The notes: generated by a model not told the origin, from the letters alone. A DNA stretch of 64,000 nucleotides from Janthinobacterium sp. 67 (GCF_002797895.1 NZ_PGES01000001.1:1798001-1862000), one strand, 5' to 3'. Counted from the stretch's first letter, positions 45,234 through 54,089 are shown. Program-made: numbers and translations.

Positions 45234-46478
45234 TTATTCCTTGGAAGTCGATGCTGCTTTCGCGGCGATCTTGGCATCTTTTGCTTCAGGTTTTGCAGGA
45301 GCGACAGGCGCGGTCGGATCGAAATCCATGGCCACGATCTGCGGCGTCACGGGGGCGCCGGGGCGCACGCGCTGCAAGCCGTTGACGACGATTTTCTCGC
45401 CCGCCTTCAAGCCTTCGCGCACCACGCGCAAGCCGTCCGAGGTCGGGCCCAGCTTGACGGCGCGGTATTCGGCCTTGTTATCCGAACCCACCACGTAGAC
45501 GTATTTGCGGCTTTGATCCGTGCCGACGGCGCGGTCACTGATCAACAGGGCCGTGCTTTGCGCCTGCGGGCCGTTGCCGCCGTCGAGCTGGATGCGCGCG
45601 AACAGGCCGGGCACCAGCTGGCGCTCGGCGTTGGCAAAGGTGGCGCGCATGCGCACGCTGCCCGTGGCCGGGTCGAGCTGGTTGTCGACGAATTCCAGCT
45701 TGCCTTCGTGCGGGAAGCCCGTTTCGTTGGCCAGGCCTACCTTGACGGTGACGGGCGTGCCCTTTTGCGCCGTGCCGGCCACGCGCAGATACGTATCTTC
45801 ATCGCCGTCGAAGCTGGCGTAGATACGGTCCGTCGACACCACCGAGGTGAGGATGGCGGAAGCGTCGATCAGGTTGCCGACGGTGATTTCCGCCTTGCTG
45901 ACGCGGCCGCTGATCGGCGCCTGCACCTGCGTGTACGACAGGTTCAGTTTCGCCGCTTCATACGCGGCTTGCGCCGAGCGGACATTCGCGTCCAGCTCTT
46001 TCAGGCCCGAAGCCTTTTCATCGAATTCGCGCTGGGCGATGGCTTTTTCGGCCAGCAGCTTTTCAGCGCGCGACAGTTCCAGCTTGGCCAGTTCCGCCTT
46101 GGCGCGGGCCGAGGCTGCCGTGCCTTCGGCGCGCGACACTTCGGCCTGGAACGGGCGCGGATCGATGATGAACAGCACGTCGCCCTTTTTCACTTCGCTG
46201 CCCGGCTTGAAATTGACGGCCGTGATGAAGCCGCCGACGCGCGAGCGGATTTCCACGCGCTCGATCGCTTCCAGGCGGCCCGAGAATTCCTGCGTTTCCG
46301 TGATCTGTTTTTCAACGACGGCGGCGGCCGAGACGGGCGGGCCGCCGGCCGCTGGCGCGTCGGGCACCTTGCTATTGGCCGAATCGCAGCCGGCCAGGCT
46401 CACGGCCACCAGTCCTGCCAGCGCGAGCGAGGCAGCCAGGGGCTTGAGCAGAGTGGAAAATTGTTGAACGTTTTTCAT
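45234..46478 (-). CDS. RND efflux periplasmic adaptor lipoprotein
   Basis: A 414-residue membrane-fusion protein (AcrA/MexE family). Signal peptide with lipobox LAGC near residue 31. It has a hairpin with paired lipoyl motifs (GFITAVNFKPGSEVKKGDVLFIIDPR and YTQVQAPISGRVSKAEITVGNL) and a beta-barrel domain (about 210-290). The ATG at 46478 has GGAA. The frame runs 35 codons further upstream, but that stretch is not family-like. It is first in the operon, ahead of pump and channel. Confidence 0.94.
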   Translation of the reverse strand: MKNVQQFSTLLKPLAASLALAGLVAVSLAGCDSANSKVPDAPAAGGPPVSAAAVVEKQITETQEFSGRLEAIERVEIRSRVGGFITAVNFKPGSEVKKGDVLFIIDPRPFQAEVSRAEGTAASARAKAELAKLELSRAEKLLAEKAIAQREFDEKASGLKELDANVRSAQAAYEAAKLNLSYTQVQAPISGRVSKAEITVGNLIDASAILTSVVSTDRIYASFDGDEDTYLRVAGTAQKGTPVTVKVGLANETGFPHEGKLEFVDNQLDPATGSVRMRATFANAERQLVPGLFARIQLDGGNGPQAQSTALLISDRAVGTDQSRKYVYVVGSDNKAEYRAVKLGPTSDGLRVVREGLKAGEKIVVNGLQRVRPGAPVTPQIVAMDFDPTAPVAPAKPEAKDAKIAAKAASTSKE

Positions 46479-46667
46479 TTTATTTCCCTGTTTTATGAAA
46501 ATTTCTAATGATATGGGCGGCAGGAAGCAACCCAACTGAAAAAGTGAATGGTGGTGCCATGGCGCCCGACGGCGCTCGATCAAAGATAAACAGGCCGCCA
46601 GCCTGGTAAAAGCGGACGGGGACGACGAAGCTGGCTGTGCGAACGCACAACTCAGGCAAGATGGGAA

Positions 46668-46721
46668 CTACACTGCATAGTGTAGCAACCGAAACTCAAA
46701 AAGTAAACTGATTAGTGTAAG
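46668..46721 (-). promoter_or_regulatory. Efflux operon promoter with two palindromic operators
   Basis: Operator 1 is CTACACT-GCAT-AGTGTAG (46668-46685), a perfect 7-base dyad. Operator 2 (46703-46720) matches it at 13 of 18 positions. On the minus strand they hold a candidate -10 TACACT (46679-46684) and, 17 bases upstream, a -35 TTTACT (46702-46707). A TetR-type repressor would fit, but none is encoded next to it. Confidence 0.6.
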
Positions 46722-46749
46722 TTTTTTTGCGGTACTGCGGATGGCGGCG

Positions 46750-47610
46750 TCATGACTCGGGCTCCTGCCCCAGTCCAGCGACAAAGCTGGCGATTTCACT
46801 CAATACCTGCACCTTGCAGGCACACTCATTGCGGGCGCCAGCATCTTGCAGCGGCGCGGCGGCCATGCGCCGCACGGTGGTCTTGATGCCGCAGGCGATC
46901 AATTTGCTGCCGTATTGTTCAGCCTCGTCGCGCAATGGGTCGTCTTCGCTGGACAGGATGAGCGCCGGCGGCAGGTTCTTCAATCGGCTCGACTGCAATG
47001 GCGACGCGTACGGATGAGTACGATCAGCGGCATTCGGCAGGTAGCCACGGTAGGCGGCGGCGCATTGGTCGGCCACTTCCGCCAGGTCCGGGCAGGTCGG
47101 CAAGTTGCGCATCGAGCAGGTCGACAGGCCGGGGTCGAGCATGGGCATGATCAGCACCTGGCCCGCGAGGGGCGGTCCGCCCCGGTCGCGCGACATCATG
47201 GCGCACACGGCGGCCAGATTGGCGCCCGCTTCGATGCCCGACACCAGCATCTGCTTGCCCGTCCAGCCCAGCTTGGACTTGTTCTTTTTTGCCCACAGCA
47301 GCACGGCATGCGCGTCTTCCACGGCGGCGGGGAATGGCCGCACCTTCGCCAGGGTGTAGTTTGCCGCCAGCACCACGTGGTCGGGGTTGCTCAGCACGAG
47401 GCAGCGCAGGAAGTCGTCCGCGTCGTCGAGGTCGCCGTCAACGAAACCGCCGCCATGGAAGAAGACGATCAGGCTGGCCTGCTTGGCGCCCGGCACACCG
47501 GCCGTGTAGACGCGCGCGCCGAGCGCATCCTGCGCGCCCTGCACCTGGATGTCGCGTATCTTCAGCGCCTGGCCAGGTGCCAGTTCGGCCACGGTGCCGG
47601 CAACGCTCAT
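46750..47610 (-). CDS. Alpha/beta-hydrolase-fold protein lacking the catalytic serine (HSL-like pseudoenzyme)
   Basis: A 286-residue protein of the hormone-sensitive-lipase-like alpha/beta hydrolase type. The oxyanion HGGG motif is intact (52-55) and the acid is present (D224 in DDPLRDEA). The nucleophile elbow, normally GDSAG, reads GIEAG (125-129), so the serine is replaced by E127. No histidine appears in the C-terminal catalytic position. It is therefore probably not an esterase. It starts at 47610, overlapping the stop of a small exported protein (ATGA). A longer upstream extension of the frame is rejected. A role in binding or regulation is possible. Confidence 0.82.
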   Translation of the reverse strand: MSVAGTVAELAPGQALKIRDIQVQGAQDALGARVYTAGVPGAKQASLIVFFHGGGFVDGDLDDADDFLRCLVLSNPDHVVLAANYTLAKVRPFPAAVEDAHAVLLWAKKNKSKLGWTGKQMLVSGIEAGANLAAVCAMMSRDRGGPPLAGQVLIMPMLDPGLSTCSMRNLPTCPDLAEVADQCAAAYRGYLPNAADRTHPYASPLQSSRLKNLPPALILSSEDDPLRDEAEQYGSKLIACGIKTTVRRMAAAPLQDAGARNECACKVQVLSEIASFVAGLGQEPES

Positions 47611-47819
47611 TGCGCCACCACCGGCTGCACCGCAGCATCGAGTACCGTGTCGTTCAGGCACAACAGGGCGATGCCGCCCACTTCATGGGTCAGGGCGCTA
47701 TAAGCACTGGCTTCGCTTTGCGCCGCCAGTGAATACGCATCCGTCGATACCATCGCGGCCAGAGCGAGCGAGCTCATAGCGAGAGCGAGCACTGCAAAGA
47801 TTCCATTCCGATGACCCAT
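47607..47819 (-). CDS. Small exported hypothetical protein
   Basis: A 70-residue protein with a signal peptide (MGHRNGIFAVLALAMSSLALA) and a mature part of about 45 residues with a single Cys (GGIALLCLNDTV). No family was recognised. The ATG at 47819 has GGAGAAA at the right distance. It is translationally coupled to the degenerate hydrolase downstream, suggesting a joint function at the envelope or regulation of one by the other. Confidence 0.65.
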   Translation of the reverse strand: MGHRNGIFAVLALAMSSLALAAMVSTDAYSLAAQSEASAYSALTHEVGGIALLCLNDTVLDAAVQPVVAQ

Positions 47820-47967
47820 GATATTTCTCCTGTGAACTTCCTGCGGCAATCACATTTATGCTGCAGTACAACAACTATAGACTTGATCTACAATCTGATA
47901 AAGAGTGCAATGACGAATTGATTGTTCAGGATTCTGAATAATCGCGTCTAAAATGATAGGAATTCAA

Positions 47968-48930
47968 GTGAACAAGCTGCAAGCAATGGAAGTTTTCATT
48001 CAAGTCGTCGATGCCGGCGGCTTTACGCGCGCGGCGGAAAACATGCAGCTGCCGAAAGCCACCGTATCGACCCTGATCCAGTCGCTGGAAGCGAGCCTGT
48101 CGGTCAAGTTGCTCAACCGCACCACGCGCCACGTCAGCATCACGTCCGACGGTGCCGCCTATTACGAACGCTGCGTGCGCATCCTGTCGGACGTGCGCGA
48201 AGCCGAGGAATCGCTGTCGCGCACGCGATTGAGCCCCAGCGGGCGGCTGCGCGTGGATGCGCCCACGGCCCTGGCAAGCGAACTGATCATCCCTGCCCTG
48301 CCCGACTTTTTCGCCCGCTACCCGGACATCTCGCTGGAACTCGGTTGCAGCGACCGCCCCGTCGACCTGATCGAGGAAGGCGTCGACTGCGCCGTGCGCG
48401 GCGGCGAACTGGGCGACCTGAACCTGATCGCGCGCCGGGTCGGCGTGCTGCACTTCATGACGTGCGCCTCGCCTGGCTATCTGGCGCACCACGGCACGCC
48501 GCTGCATCCGAACGACTTGCCGCGCCACCGGGGCGTGAATTTTTTCTCCGCCAAGACCGGTAAAACATTTGAATGGGATTTTACCCGCGCCGGCGAACGC
48601 ATCCAGGTCGCCATGCCCAGCCATATCGCCCTGAACGATTCGAACGCCTACACGGCCGCCGGCCTGGCGGGCCTGGGCATCGTGCAAATGACGCATTTCA
48701 TGCTTGCGCCGCTGCTGGAACAGGGCAAAATGGTGGAATTGCTCAGTGAATGGGAATCCGACCCGCTGCCCATCCACGTGATCTATCCGCCGAACCGCCA
48801 TCTGTCCGCCAAGGTGCGCGTATTTGTCGAATGGGTCGCCGACATGTTTACCAATCACCCGGCCACGCAACTGAAGGGCAAGAGCAGCCTGCCCAGCGCG
48901 CGCGCCACCCAGACCGAGGCCCAGCCATGA
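47968..48930 (+). CDS. LysR-family transcriptional regulator
   Basis: A 320-residue LysR protein. The winged helix-turn-helix is at about 1-60 (NKLQAMEVFIQVVDAGGFTRAAENMQLPKATVSTLIQSLE) and the inducer-binding domain at about 90-295. A GTG start at 47968 with AGGA eight bases upstream fits the family N-terminus better than an ATG five codons earlier. It overlaps the dehydrogenase gene downstream (ATGA), so it is likely to control that gene and perhaps the divergent small exported/hydrolase pair. Confidence 0.9.
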   Translation: MNKLQAMEVFIQVVDAGGFTRAAENMQLPKATVSTLIQSLEASLSVKLLNRTTRHVSITSDGAAYYERCVRILSDVREAEESLSRTRLSPSGRLRVDAPTALASELIIPALPDFFARYPDISLELGCSDRPVDLIEEGVDCAVRGGELGDLNLIARRVGVLHFMTCASPGYLAHHGTPLHPNDLPRHRGVNFFSAKTGKTFEWDFTRAGERIQVAMPSHIALNDSNAYTAAGLAGLGIVQMTHFMLAPLLEQGKMVELLSEWESDPLPIHVIYPPNRHLSAKVRVFVEWVADMFTNHPATQLKGKSSLPSARATQTEAQP

Positions 48931-49907
48931 CCGTAGCAGCAAGCATATCGCCGCACCCGCACCGCATCGTCTTTCTCGACCGCGACAGCCTGATCGCCAC
49001 CGTGCGCCCGCCCGCCTTCGCGCACAGCTGGCAAGAGCATGCGCACACCAGGGGCAGTGAACAGACGGTATCCCGCCTGCAAGGCGCCACGATCGCCATC
49101 ACGAACAAAGTGCCGCTGCGCGCGGCCGAGCTGGCGCAGCTGCCCGGGCTGAAGATGATTGCCGTGGCCGCTACCGGCACGGATATCATCGACCTGGCCG
49201 CCTGCCGCGAACGGGGCATCGTCGTGGCCAACATCCGCGACTATGCGCGCGCCACCGTGCCCGAACACACCTTGGCCCTGATGCTGGCCCTGCGCCGTCA
49301 ATTGATCGCCTACCGTGCCGACGTGGAAGCGGGCCTGTGGCAGGCATCGGACCGCTTCTGCCTGTTCGGCCACCCCATCCGCGACCTGGCCGGCAGCCGC
49401 CTGGGCTTGCTCGGCTACGGCGCGCTGGGCAAGTCCGTGGCGCAGCTGGGCCGCGCCTTCGGCATGCAAGTCATCGTACATAACCGCTCGCCCATCAAGG
49501 ACGACGGCGTGACGCAAGTGAGCTTCGACGACTTGCTGGCCACCTCCGACGTGCTGAGCCTGCACCTGCCGCTGACGGAGGCCACGCGCAACATCATCGG
49601 CGCGGCAGAACTGGCGCGCATGCAGCCAACGTCCCTCCTGATCAACACGGCACGTGGCGGCCTCGTCGATGAAGCGGCGCTGGCCGATGCATTGACAAAC
49701 GGCGTGATCGCCGGCGCCGGTTTCGACGTGCTATCGAAGGAACCGCCGCTGCCCGATAATCCGCTGTTGAACTTGCGCCTGCCCAACTTCATCCTCACGC
49801 CGCACACGGCCTGGGCCAGTGGCGAAGCCATGCAAAAGCTGGCCGACATCCTGATCGGCAACGTGGAAGCATTCGAGCGGGGTGCGCCCACGAACGTGGT
49901 GGCATGA
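48927..49907 (+). CDS. D-2-hydroxyacid dehydrogenase (NAD-dependent)
   Basis: A 326-residue enzyme of the glycerate/2-hydroxyacid dehydrogenase family. Motifs: GYGALGKSVAQLGRAFGM (NAD site), catalytic Arg in INTARGGLVDEAAL, Glu in FDVLSKEPP and His in LTPHTAWASG. The true substrate (glyoxylate/hydroxypyruvate or another 2-keto acid) is not determinable. The start overlaps the LysR stop; its own stop overlaps the next gene. Confidence 0.93.
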   Translation: MTVAASISPHPHRIVFLDRDSLIATVRPPAFAHSWQEHAHTRGSEQTVSRLQGATIAITNKVPLRAAELAQLPGLKMIAVAATGTDIIDLAACRERGIVVANIRDYARATVPEHTLALMLALRRQLIAYRADVEAGLWQASDRFCLFGHPIRDLAGSRLGLLGYGALGKSVAQLGRAFGMQVIVHNRSPIKDDGVTQVSFDDLLATSDVLSLHLPLTEATRNIIGAAELARMQPTSLLINTARGGLVDEAALADALTNGVIAGAGFDVLSKEPPLPDNPLLNLRLPNFILTPHTAWASGEAMQKLADILIGNVEAFERGAPTNVVA

Positions 49908-50359
49908 GCGTCTTGCACGAACTGGACGAACTGCTGTGCGGCGACGACGAGGAATACGACCGCCTCGACCTGTTTCACGAGGCGGGCGAGTTGATCGGGC
50001 AACTGCGGGCGGCCGACGTGCCGGCGCTGCTTGCCCTGTGGCAAGCGCGCAGCCTGTGCTGGCAACAGCGCTACACGCAAGCGAGCGGCTCCATCGACGG
50101 CGCCGTCCTGCGCACCCTGCTGTCCGGTTTGCTGCAGATCAAGGAGACGCCTCACGGCGTGTTCGAATTGATGACTCGCCTGCCTGCGACAGCCGACGCC
50201 TCCCCGCTCAGCGACGCCTTGCTCGATTACGCCGAGCAAGCCTGGCATGCGAATCCGGCACGGCAACGGCAAATCCAGATCAGTTGCTGGAGCTGCGGGC
50301 TGTCGGGCCGGCTGCTGAAACGGCTGGGGTTTTCCGCCTGGAAGGAAGCGGGACTGTAG
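49904..50359 (+). CDS. Hypothetical protein
   Basis: A 151-residue acidic, mostly helical soluble protein (SVLHELDELLCGDDEEYDRLDLFHEAGELIGQL...), with a Cys-containing CWSCGLSGRLLKRLGF segment near the C-terminus. I do not recognise the family. It overlaps the dehydrogenase gene by four bases, so it is the third member of that operon. Confidence 0.7.
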   Translation: MSVLHELDELLCGDDEEYDRLDLFHEAGELIGQLRAADVPALLALWQARSLCWQQRYTQASGSIDGAVLRTLLSGLLQIKETPHGVFELMTRLPATADASPLSDALLDYAEQAWHANPARQRQIQISCWSCGLSGRLLKRLGFSAWKEAGL

Positions 50360-50362
50360 TTC

Positions 50363-50863
50363 TTACGACGCGGCCGGCGTTTCGAATGAAAATCCCGGCG
50401 CATACGCATGATAGCCGTCGAAATCGCCCTTGCCGATGGCCGCGCCGGCGCTGCGCGCAATCGCATACGCCATGCCGAAGTGAAAATAGAAATTCGGCAG
50501 GATGTACAAATTCAGGTAGTCACCGGCCGGCAGCGCGATGTCGGCAAAGCCGGCGCGGTCGCGGCAGATGCGTTCGGGCGGCCCGTCAAAACGCTCCACA
50601 GGTATGTCCTTGAGATAGAGCATGGTCTGCGCGATCTGTTCCTGCAGGCTGGCGGCGGCGCTGAAATCAACCACGTCCAGCCCCGCCAGCGGGCAGCAGC
50701 CGCGCAGGGAAAAGCTCACGGCCGCGCGCACCTGCTGGGCGAATGGCAGCATGTCCGGGTGCAAGCGCGCCGCCAGCATGGGCGGCGCGGTGCCGGTCTT
50801 GTCGAGCATGGCGGAGAGCTGCGCCAGCGAGCGGCAAAAGATGGTGACGGGACTGATCTGCAT
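50363..50863 (-). CDS. DUF1993 family protein
   Basis: A 166-residue protein with the DUF1993 pattern: MQISPVTIFCRSLAQLSAMLDK at the start, LHPDMLPFAQQVRAA, a central VERFDGPPERI segment and C-terminal LPNFYFHFGMAYAIAR. It is probably a DinB-like four-helix bundle; function unknown. The chosen start has GAAGAGA upstream. An ATG at 50908 overlapping the previous stop would add 15 residues. Last gene of a four-gene minus-strand chain. Confidence 0.85.
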   Translation of the reverse strand: MQISPVTIFCRSLAQLSAMLDKTGTAPPMLAARLHPDMLPFAQQVRAAVSFSLRGCCPLAGLDVVDFSAAASLQEQIAQTMLYLKDIPVERFDGPPERICRDRAGFADIALPAGDYLNLYILPNFYFHFGMAYAIARSAGAAIGKGDFDGYHAYAPGFSFETPAAS

Positions 50864-50904
50864 GAGGTTCTCTTCCAGTTGAAAATGCTGTGCAAAACCT
50901 TGGC

Positions 50905-51444
50905 TCATGGCACGCCGGCAATGCGCGCATACAGCCAGAAATTGCCGGACCTTCCGCGAATTTGCCGGTAGCAGCGCAGATAACCTTCGCGCTCGAAACC
51001 GCAGCGTTCGAGCACGCGGATCGAACGTTCATTGCTCTCCAGCACAGTGGCCTGGATGCGCAGGAAGCCCAGGCGCTGGAAGCCCCAGTCCACGGCCGAC
51101 GCGGCGATGGACGTGGCCACGCCCTGCCCCCATACGGCGGGAGACAGATCGTAGGCGATTTCCGCCGTGCGATGTTGCGGGGAAATGGCATTGAAGCCGA
51201 TCGTGCCCACCAGCTGGCCGCCCGCGCGCAGCACGACGGCCAGGCGGATGGACGACGCTGCCTGGGCCGATGCGTAGTCATCGAAGTTGCCCTGCAGATC
51301 GTCGATGCAACGCAAATCCCAGCTCGTGTGCTCCACGACAACCGGGTCGGACAGATAGGCATACCAGGCGGATGCGTCGCCGGGTTCCAGGTGGCGAAAA
51401 GCTACCAGTGGATGGGCTGAAACGGGTAAGTCGGCAGTCATCAT
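50905..51444 (-). CDS. GNAT acetyltransferase (RimJ/RimL type)
   Basis: A 179-residue acetyltransferase. It has an N-terminal LVAFRHLEPGDASAWYAYLSDPVVVEHTSW and the acetyl-CoA motif AYDLSPAVWGQGVATSIAASAVDWGF, followed by ATVLESNERSIRVLERCGFEREG, typical of the RimJ/RimL branch. Substrate unknown. It starts 15 bases after the SMI1 gene, and a two-codon ATG repeat at the start leaves the exact first codon open. Confidence 0.9.
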   Translation of the reverse strand: MMTADLPVSAHPLVAFRHLEPGDASAWYAYLSDPVVVEHTSWDLRCIDDLQGNFDDYASAQAASSIRLAVVLRAGGQLVGTIGFNAISPQHRTAEIAYDLSPAVWGQGVATSIAASAVDWGFQRLGFLRIQATVLESNERSIRVLERCGFEREGYLRCYRQIRGRSGNFWLYARIAGVP

Positions 51445-51459
51445 CGCTTGGCATGCTCC

Positions 51460-51807
51460 TCAATCCAGCGGGCAATCGGCGGCCAGCCAGGATGTAAAGT
51501 CATCGGCAAGCCGCTCGAAATCGTCGCGTTGCATGGAACCATGCCCGACCAGGTACACGGCGCGGTCGCCATCATCGAGTGCCAGCATGACGGCGCGCCC
51601 GCCGCTGTCGTCGCCGATGGTGATGTAAGCGGGGCAGGATTGCAGCGTGTCATATATCTCGTTGCGTTCGATCAGACTGTCTGCGCCGTACAGCAATACC
51701 TGTTCACCGCGCATGCCTTCTTGCCAGTCCTGCAGAAAACGCAGGTAGTGCGCCGGCAAGGCGCGGCCCAGCCAGCGCTCGAGCGCTTCGGTTTCCTGCT
51801 GGCTCAC
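51460..51807 (-). CDS. SMI1/KNR4-like protein
   Basis: A 115-residue protein with the SMI1/KNR4 fold pattern: LPAHYLRFLQDWQEG, LLYGADSLIERNEIYDT, ITIGDDSGGRAVMLALDDGDRAVYLVGHGS and FTSWLAADC. Members often act as immunity proteins against nuclease-type toxins, but no toxin is adjacent here. The start is a GTG at 51807 overlapping the stop of the upstream acetyltransferase (GTGA). Without that coupling the frame would extend far upstream inside the neighbour. Confidence 0.78.
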   Translation of the reverse strand: MSQQETEALERWLGRALPAHYLRFLQDWQEGMRGEQVLLYGADSLIERNEIYDTLQSCPAYITIGDDSGGRAVMLALDDGDRAVYLVGHGSMQRDDFERLADDFTSWLAADCPLD

Positions 51808-52367
51808 GCGGCGCCCTTGCGCCGTGCTTCCCACGTACGCCGCAGCAAGCCGTACAGGGCCGTATCGCTGACGTGGCCCCCGACGATCCAGCGTTCCGGC
51901 AAGAAACCTTCCTTGTTGAAACCCTGGCGTTCCAAGGCGCTGGCCGACGCCGTGTTGAGTGGGTCGATATCGGCTTCCAGGCGGTTCAGGTCGCGCTCGA
52001 TGAACGCGTATTCCAGCAATGCCGACAAGGCTTCCTGCATATAGCCCTTGCCCCAATGCGGGCGCGCCAGCGCATAGCCGATTTCGGCACGGCGGTTCTG
52101 GCGGTGCTCGGAAAACAGGCTGCAGCTGCCCATGTATTCGCCCGTCGCCTTCAGCGTGACGGCGAAGCGGAAGAATTCCTCGCTCTCGAAAGCGGCGATG
52201 TCCTCGGCAAGCTTGCGCGCGGCGATGCTGGCATCCTGCCATGGCGGCTCGCTGAAATAGCGCATCACTTCGGGATCGGCATGCATGGCGAAGAAGTCCG
52301 CTTCATCCGATGGTTGCGGTTTGCGCAGGATCAGGCGTTCAGTGGTGATGGTTTTCGTGTAGGCCAT
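51804..52367 (-). CDS. GNAT acetyltransferase (RimJ/RimL type)
   Basis: A 187-residue acetyltransferase starting MAYTKTITTERLILRKPQPSDEADFFAMHADPEVMRYF, with the acetyl-CoA segment GYALARPHWGKGYMQEALSALLEYAF and the NTASASALERQGFNKEGFL block. It is the first gene of a minus-strand chain with SMI1, a second GNAT and DUF1993. Target unknown; this branch commonly acetylates protein N-termini or small amines. The start ATG at 52367 is clear. Confidence 0.92.
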   Translation of the reverse strand: MAYTKTITTERLILRKPQPSDEADFFAMHADPEVMRYFSEPPWQDASIAARKLAEDIAAFESEEFFRFAVTLKATGEYMGSCSLFSEHRQNRRAEIGYALARPHWGKGYMQEALSALLEYAFIERDLNRLEADIDPLNTASASALERQGFNKEGFLPERWIVGGHVSDTALYGLLRRTWEARRKGAA

Positions 52368-52484
52368 GCGACTCCAATCAAAGGTTCAAAGGGCAATGCT
52401 TATTATTCCATGCAACTATAACGATGTGGCAACTTTGTGACTTTGCTTTTTAATGTAGTATGGCAATATTTCACCATATCATAG

Positions 52485-54089
52485 ATGCAACTTCATGATC
52501 CGCCTATGCACGCCGTAAAAGAAGCAGCACATACCGACGCCGTCCCGGTGCAGCCGGAGATCTCGAGCAAGCACAAGCGGCCAGTGATCGTCTGGGCCAG
52601 CATCGCCTTCTTTGGCATGTGCGCCATGCTGCTTGGCATGACCTTCTGGATCGTCTGGTCTTCGCGCGAAGTGCGCTTGCACGAAGCGCAGGCGACGACG
52701 GAACACATGGCGCGCACCCTGGCGACCCAAGCGTACATGGAACTGGAAGTGGCCGATGTGATGCTGGAAGATATCGTCGAGCATATCCGCAACGAAGGCA
52801 ATAATGACGCTACCGGCGAGCGGCTGCAATCGCATCTGCAGCAGTTGTCGAAAAATATCGTGGAAATTGCCGGCGTCTTCATTTTCGACAGCCGCGGAGA
52901 CTGGCTGGCCAGCTCGTCCGGCGCCGGGCAGGACGGCAACAATGCGGACCGCGACTACTTTACTTATCACAAGACGCATGCGCAGCTGGGCAGCCGCATC
53001 AGCGCGCCCGTGCGCAGCAAATCCAGCGGGCAATGGGTCTTGCCCGTATCGCGCCGAGTGGAATTGGCGGACGGCTCGTTTGCCGGCGTGGTGCTGGTCA
53101 CCCTGGGGCTTGCCTCCTTCGAACGCATCTACGATAGCCTCAACCTTGGCAATACGGGCACGGCCTTCTTTGCCCTCGATGACGGCACCTTGATCTACCG
53201 TCGGCCATTCCAGACCAATGTCATCGGCATGGATATTTCGTCGGGCGCAGTCCTGCGCGCCTACCGCGAAAAAGGGCCGGTCGGCACGGCCATGATGACG
53301 GCGAAGGTGGACGAGATCGAACGGCTGTACAGCTATCGCCACCTGCAGCGCTTTCCCGTCATCGTGGCGGCGGGGCTATCGGAGGAAGATATTTTCGCCG
53401 AATGGCAACGCTTGAGCATGCAAATCGTGCTGGCGTCGCTGGCGGCAGGCGCGGCGCTGATCTATCTGTTCCGCAAGCTGATGCGGCAAATTGCCATACG
53501 CGACCGTATCGAGGCCAGCCTGCGCCTGGCCAGTACGCAATTGCAGCGCGCCAATGCGGACCTGGCGGCGCGGGCGTCGCAAGACGGCTTGACGGGACTG
53601 GCCAACCGCCGCTGTTTCGACGAAACCCTGGCGCATGAACTCAAGCGCGCCCAGCGCGACGGACACGCAGTGTCGCTGATCATGCTGGACGTGGATTTCT
53701 TCAAGAAATTCAACGACCAGTATGGTCACGTGGCGGGCGACGCCTGCCTGCAGGCAGTTTCCGGCGCCGTGGCGCGCAGCGTCGGCCGGGCCGAAGACCT
53801 GGCGGCGCGCTATGGCGGCGAAGAATTCGCCGTGATCATGCCCGGCACGGGCGCGGCTGGCGCCCTGGAAGTCGCGGAAACCATCCGCTCGGCAGTGGAA
53901 GCGCTGCAGATACCCCACGCGGCCAGCGCAAACGGCATCGTGACCGTCAGCCTGGGCGCAGCCACAGTCCAGTCCAGCCAGGTACATTGCACGGATAGCA
54001 GCGAACTGATACGCCAGGCAGATACCTTGCTTTACCAGTCGAAAAACACGGGCCGCAACCGCGTCAGCGGCGGCGGACCTGCAACATGA
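52485..54089 (+). CDS. Membrane diguanylate cyclase with periplasmic Cache-like sensor
   Basis: A 534-residue protein: helix about 33-57, a periplasmic region of about 250 residues resembling dCACHE sensors (FIFDSRGDWLASSS, DRDYFTYHKTH), helix about 312-331, a coiled linker and a GGDEF domain. The active site is RYGGEEF, with RAED five residues before as a product-inhibition site, so it should make c-di-GMP. ATG at 52485; a second Met seven codons on is possible. Its stop overlaps the CPBP protease gene. Confidence 0.92.
   Translation: MQLHDPPMHAVKEAAHTDAVPVQPEISSKHKRPVIVWASIAFFGMCAMLLGMTFWIVWSSREVRLHEAQATTEHMARTLATQAYMELEVADVMLEDIVEHIRNEGNNDATGERLQSHLQQLSKNIVEIAGVFIFDSRGDWLASSSGAGQDGNNADRDYFTYHKTHAQLGSRISAPVRSKSSGQWVLPVSRRVELADGSFAGVVLVTLGLASFERIYDSLNLGNTGTAFFALDDGTLIYRRPFQTNVIGMDISSGAVLRAYREKGPVGTAMMTAKVDEIERLYSYRHLQRFPVIVAAGLSEEDIFAEWQRLSMQIVLASLAAGAALIYLFRKLMRQIAIRDRIEASLRLASTQLQRANADLAARASQDGLTGLANRRCFDETLAHELKRAQRDGHAVSLIMLDVDFFKKFNDQYGHVAGDACLQAVSGAVARSVGRAEDLAARYGGEEFAVIMPGTGAAGALEVAETIRSAVEALQIPHAASANGIVTVSLGAATVQSSQVHCTDSSELIRQADTLLYQSKNTGRNRVSGGGPAT

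Noticed and set aside
42211..45498. 1095-codon plus-strand open frame opposite the RND pump
   Set aside because: It mirrors the pump gene in high-GC DNA, is extremely His/Arg/Gln-rich, and has no recognisable domain.
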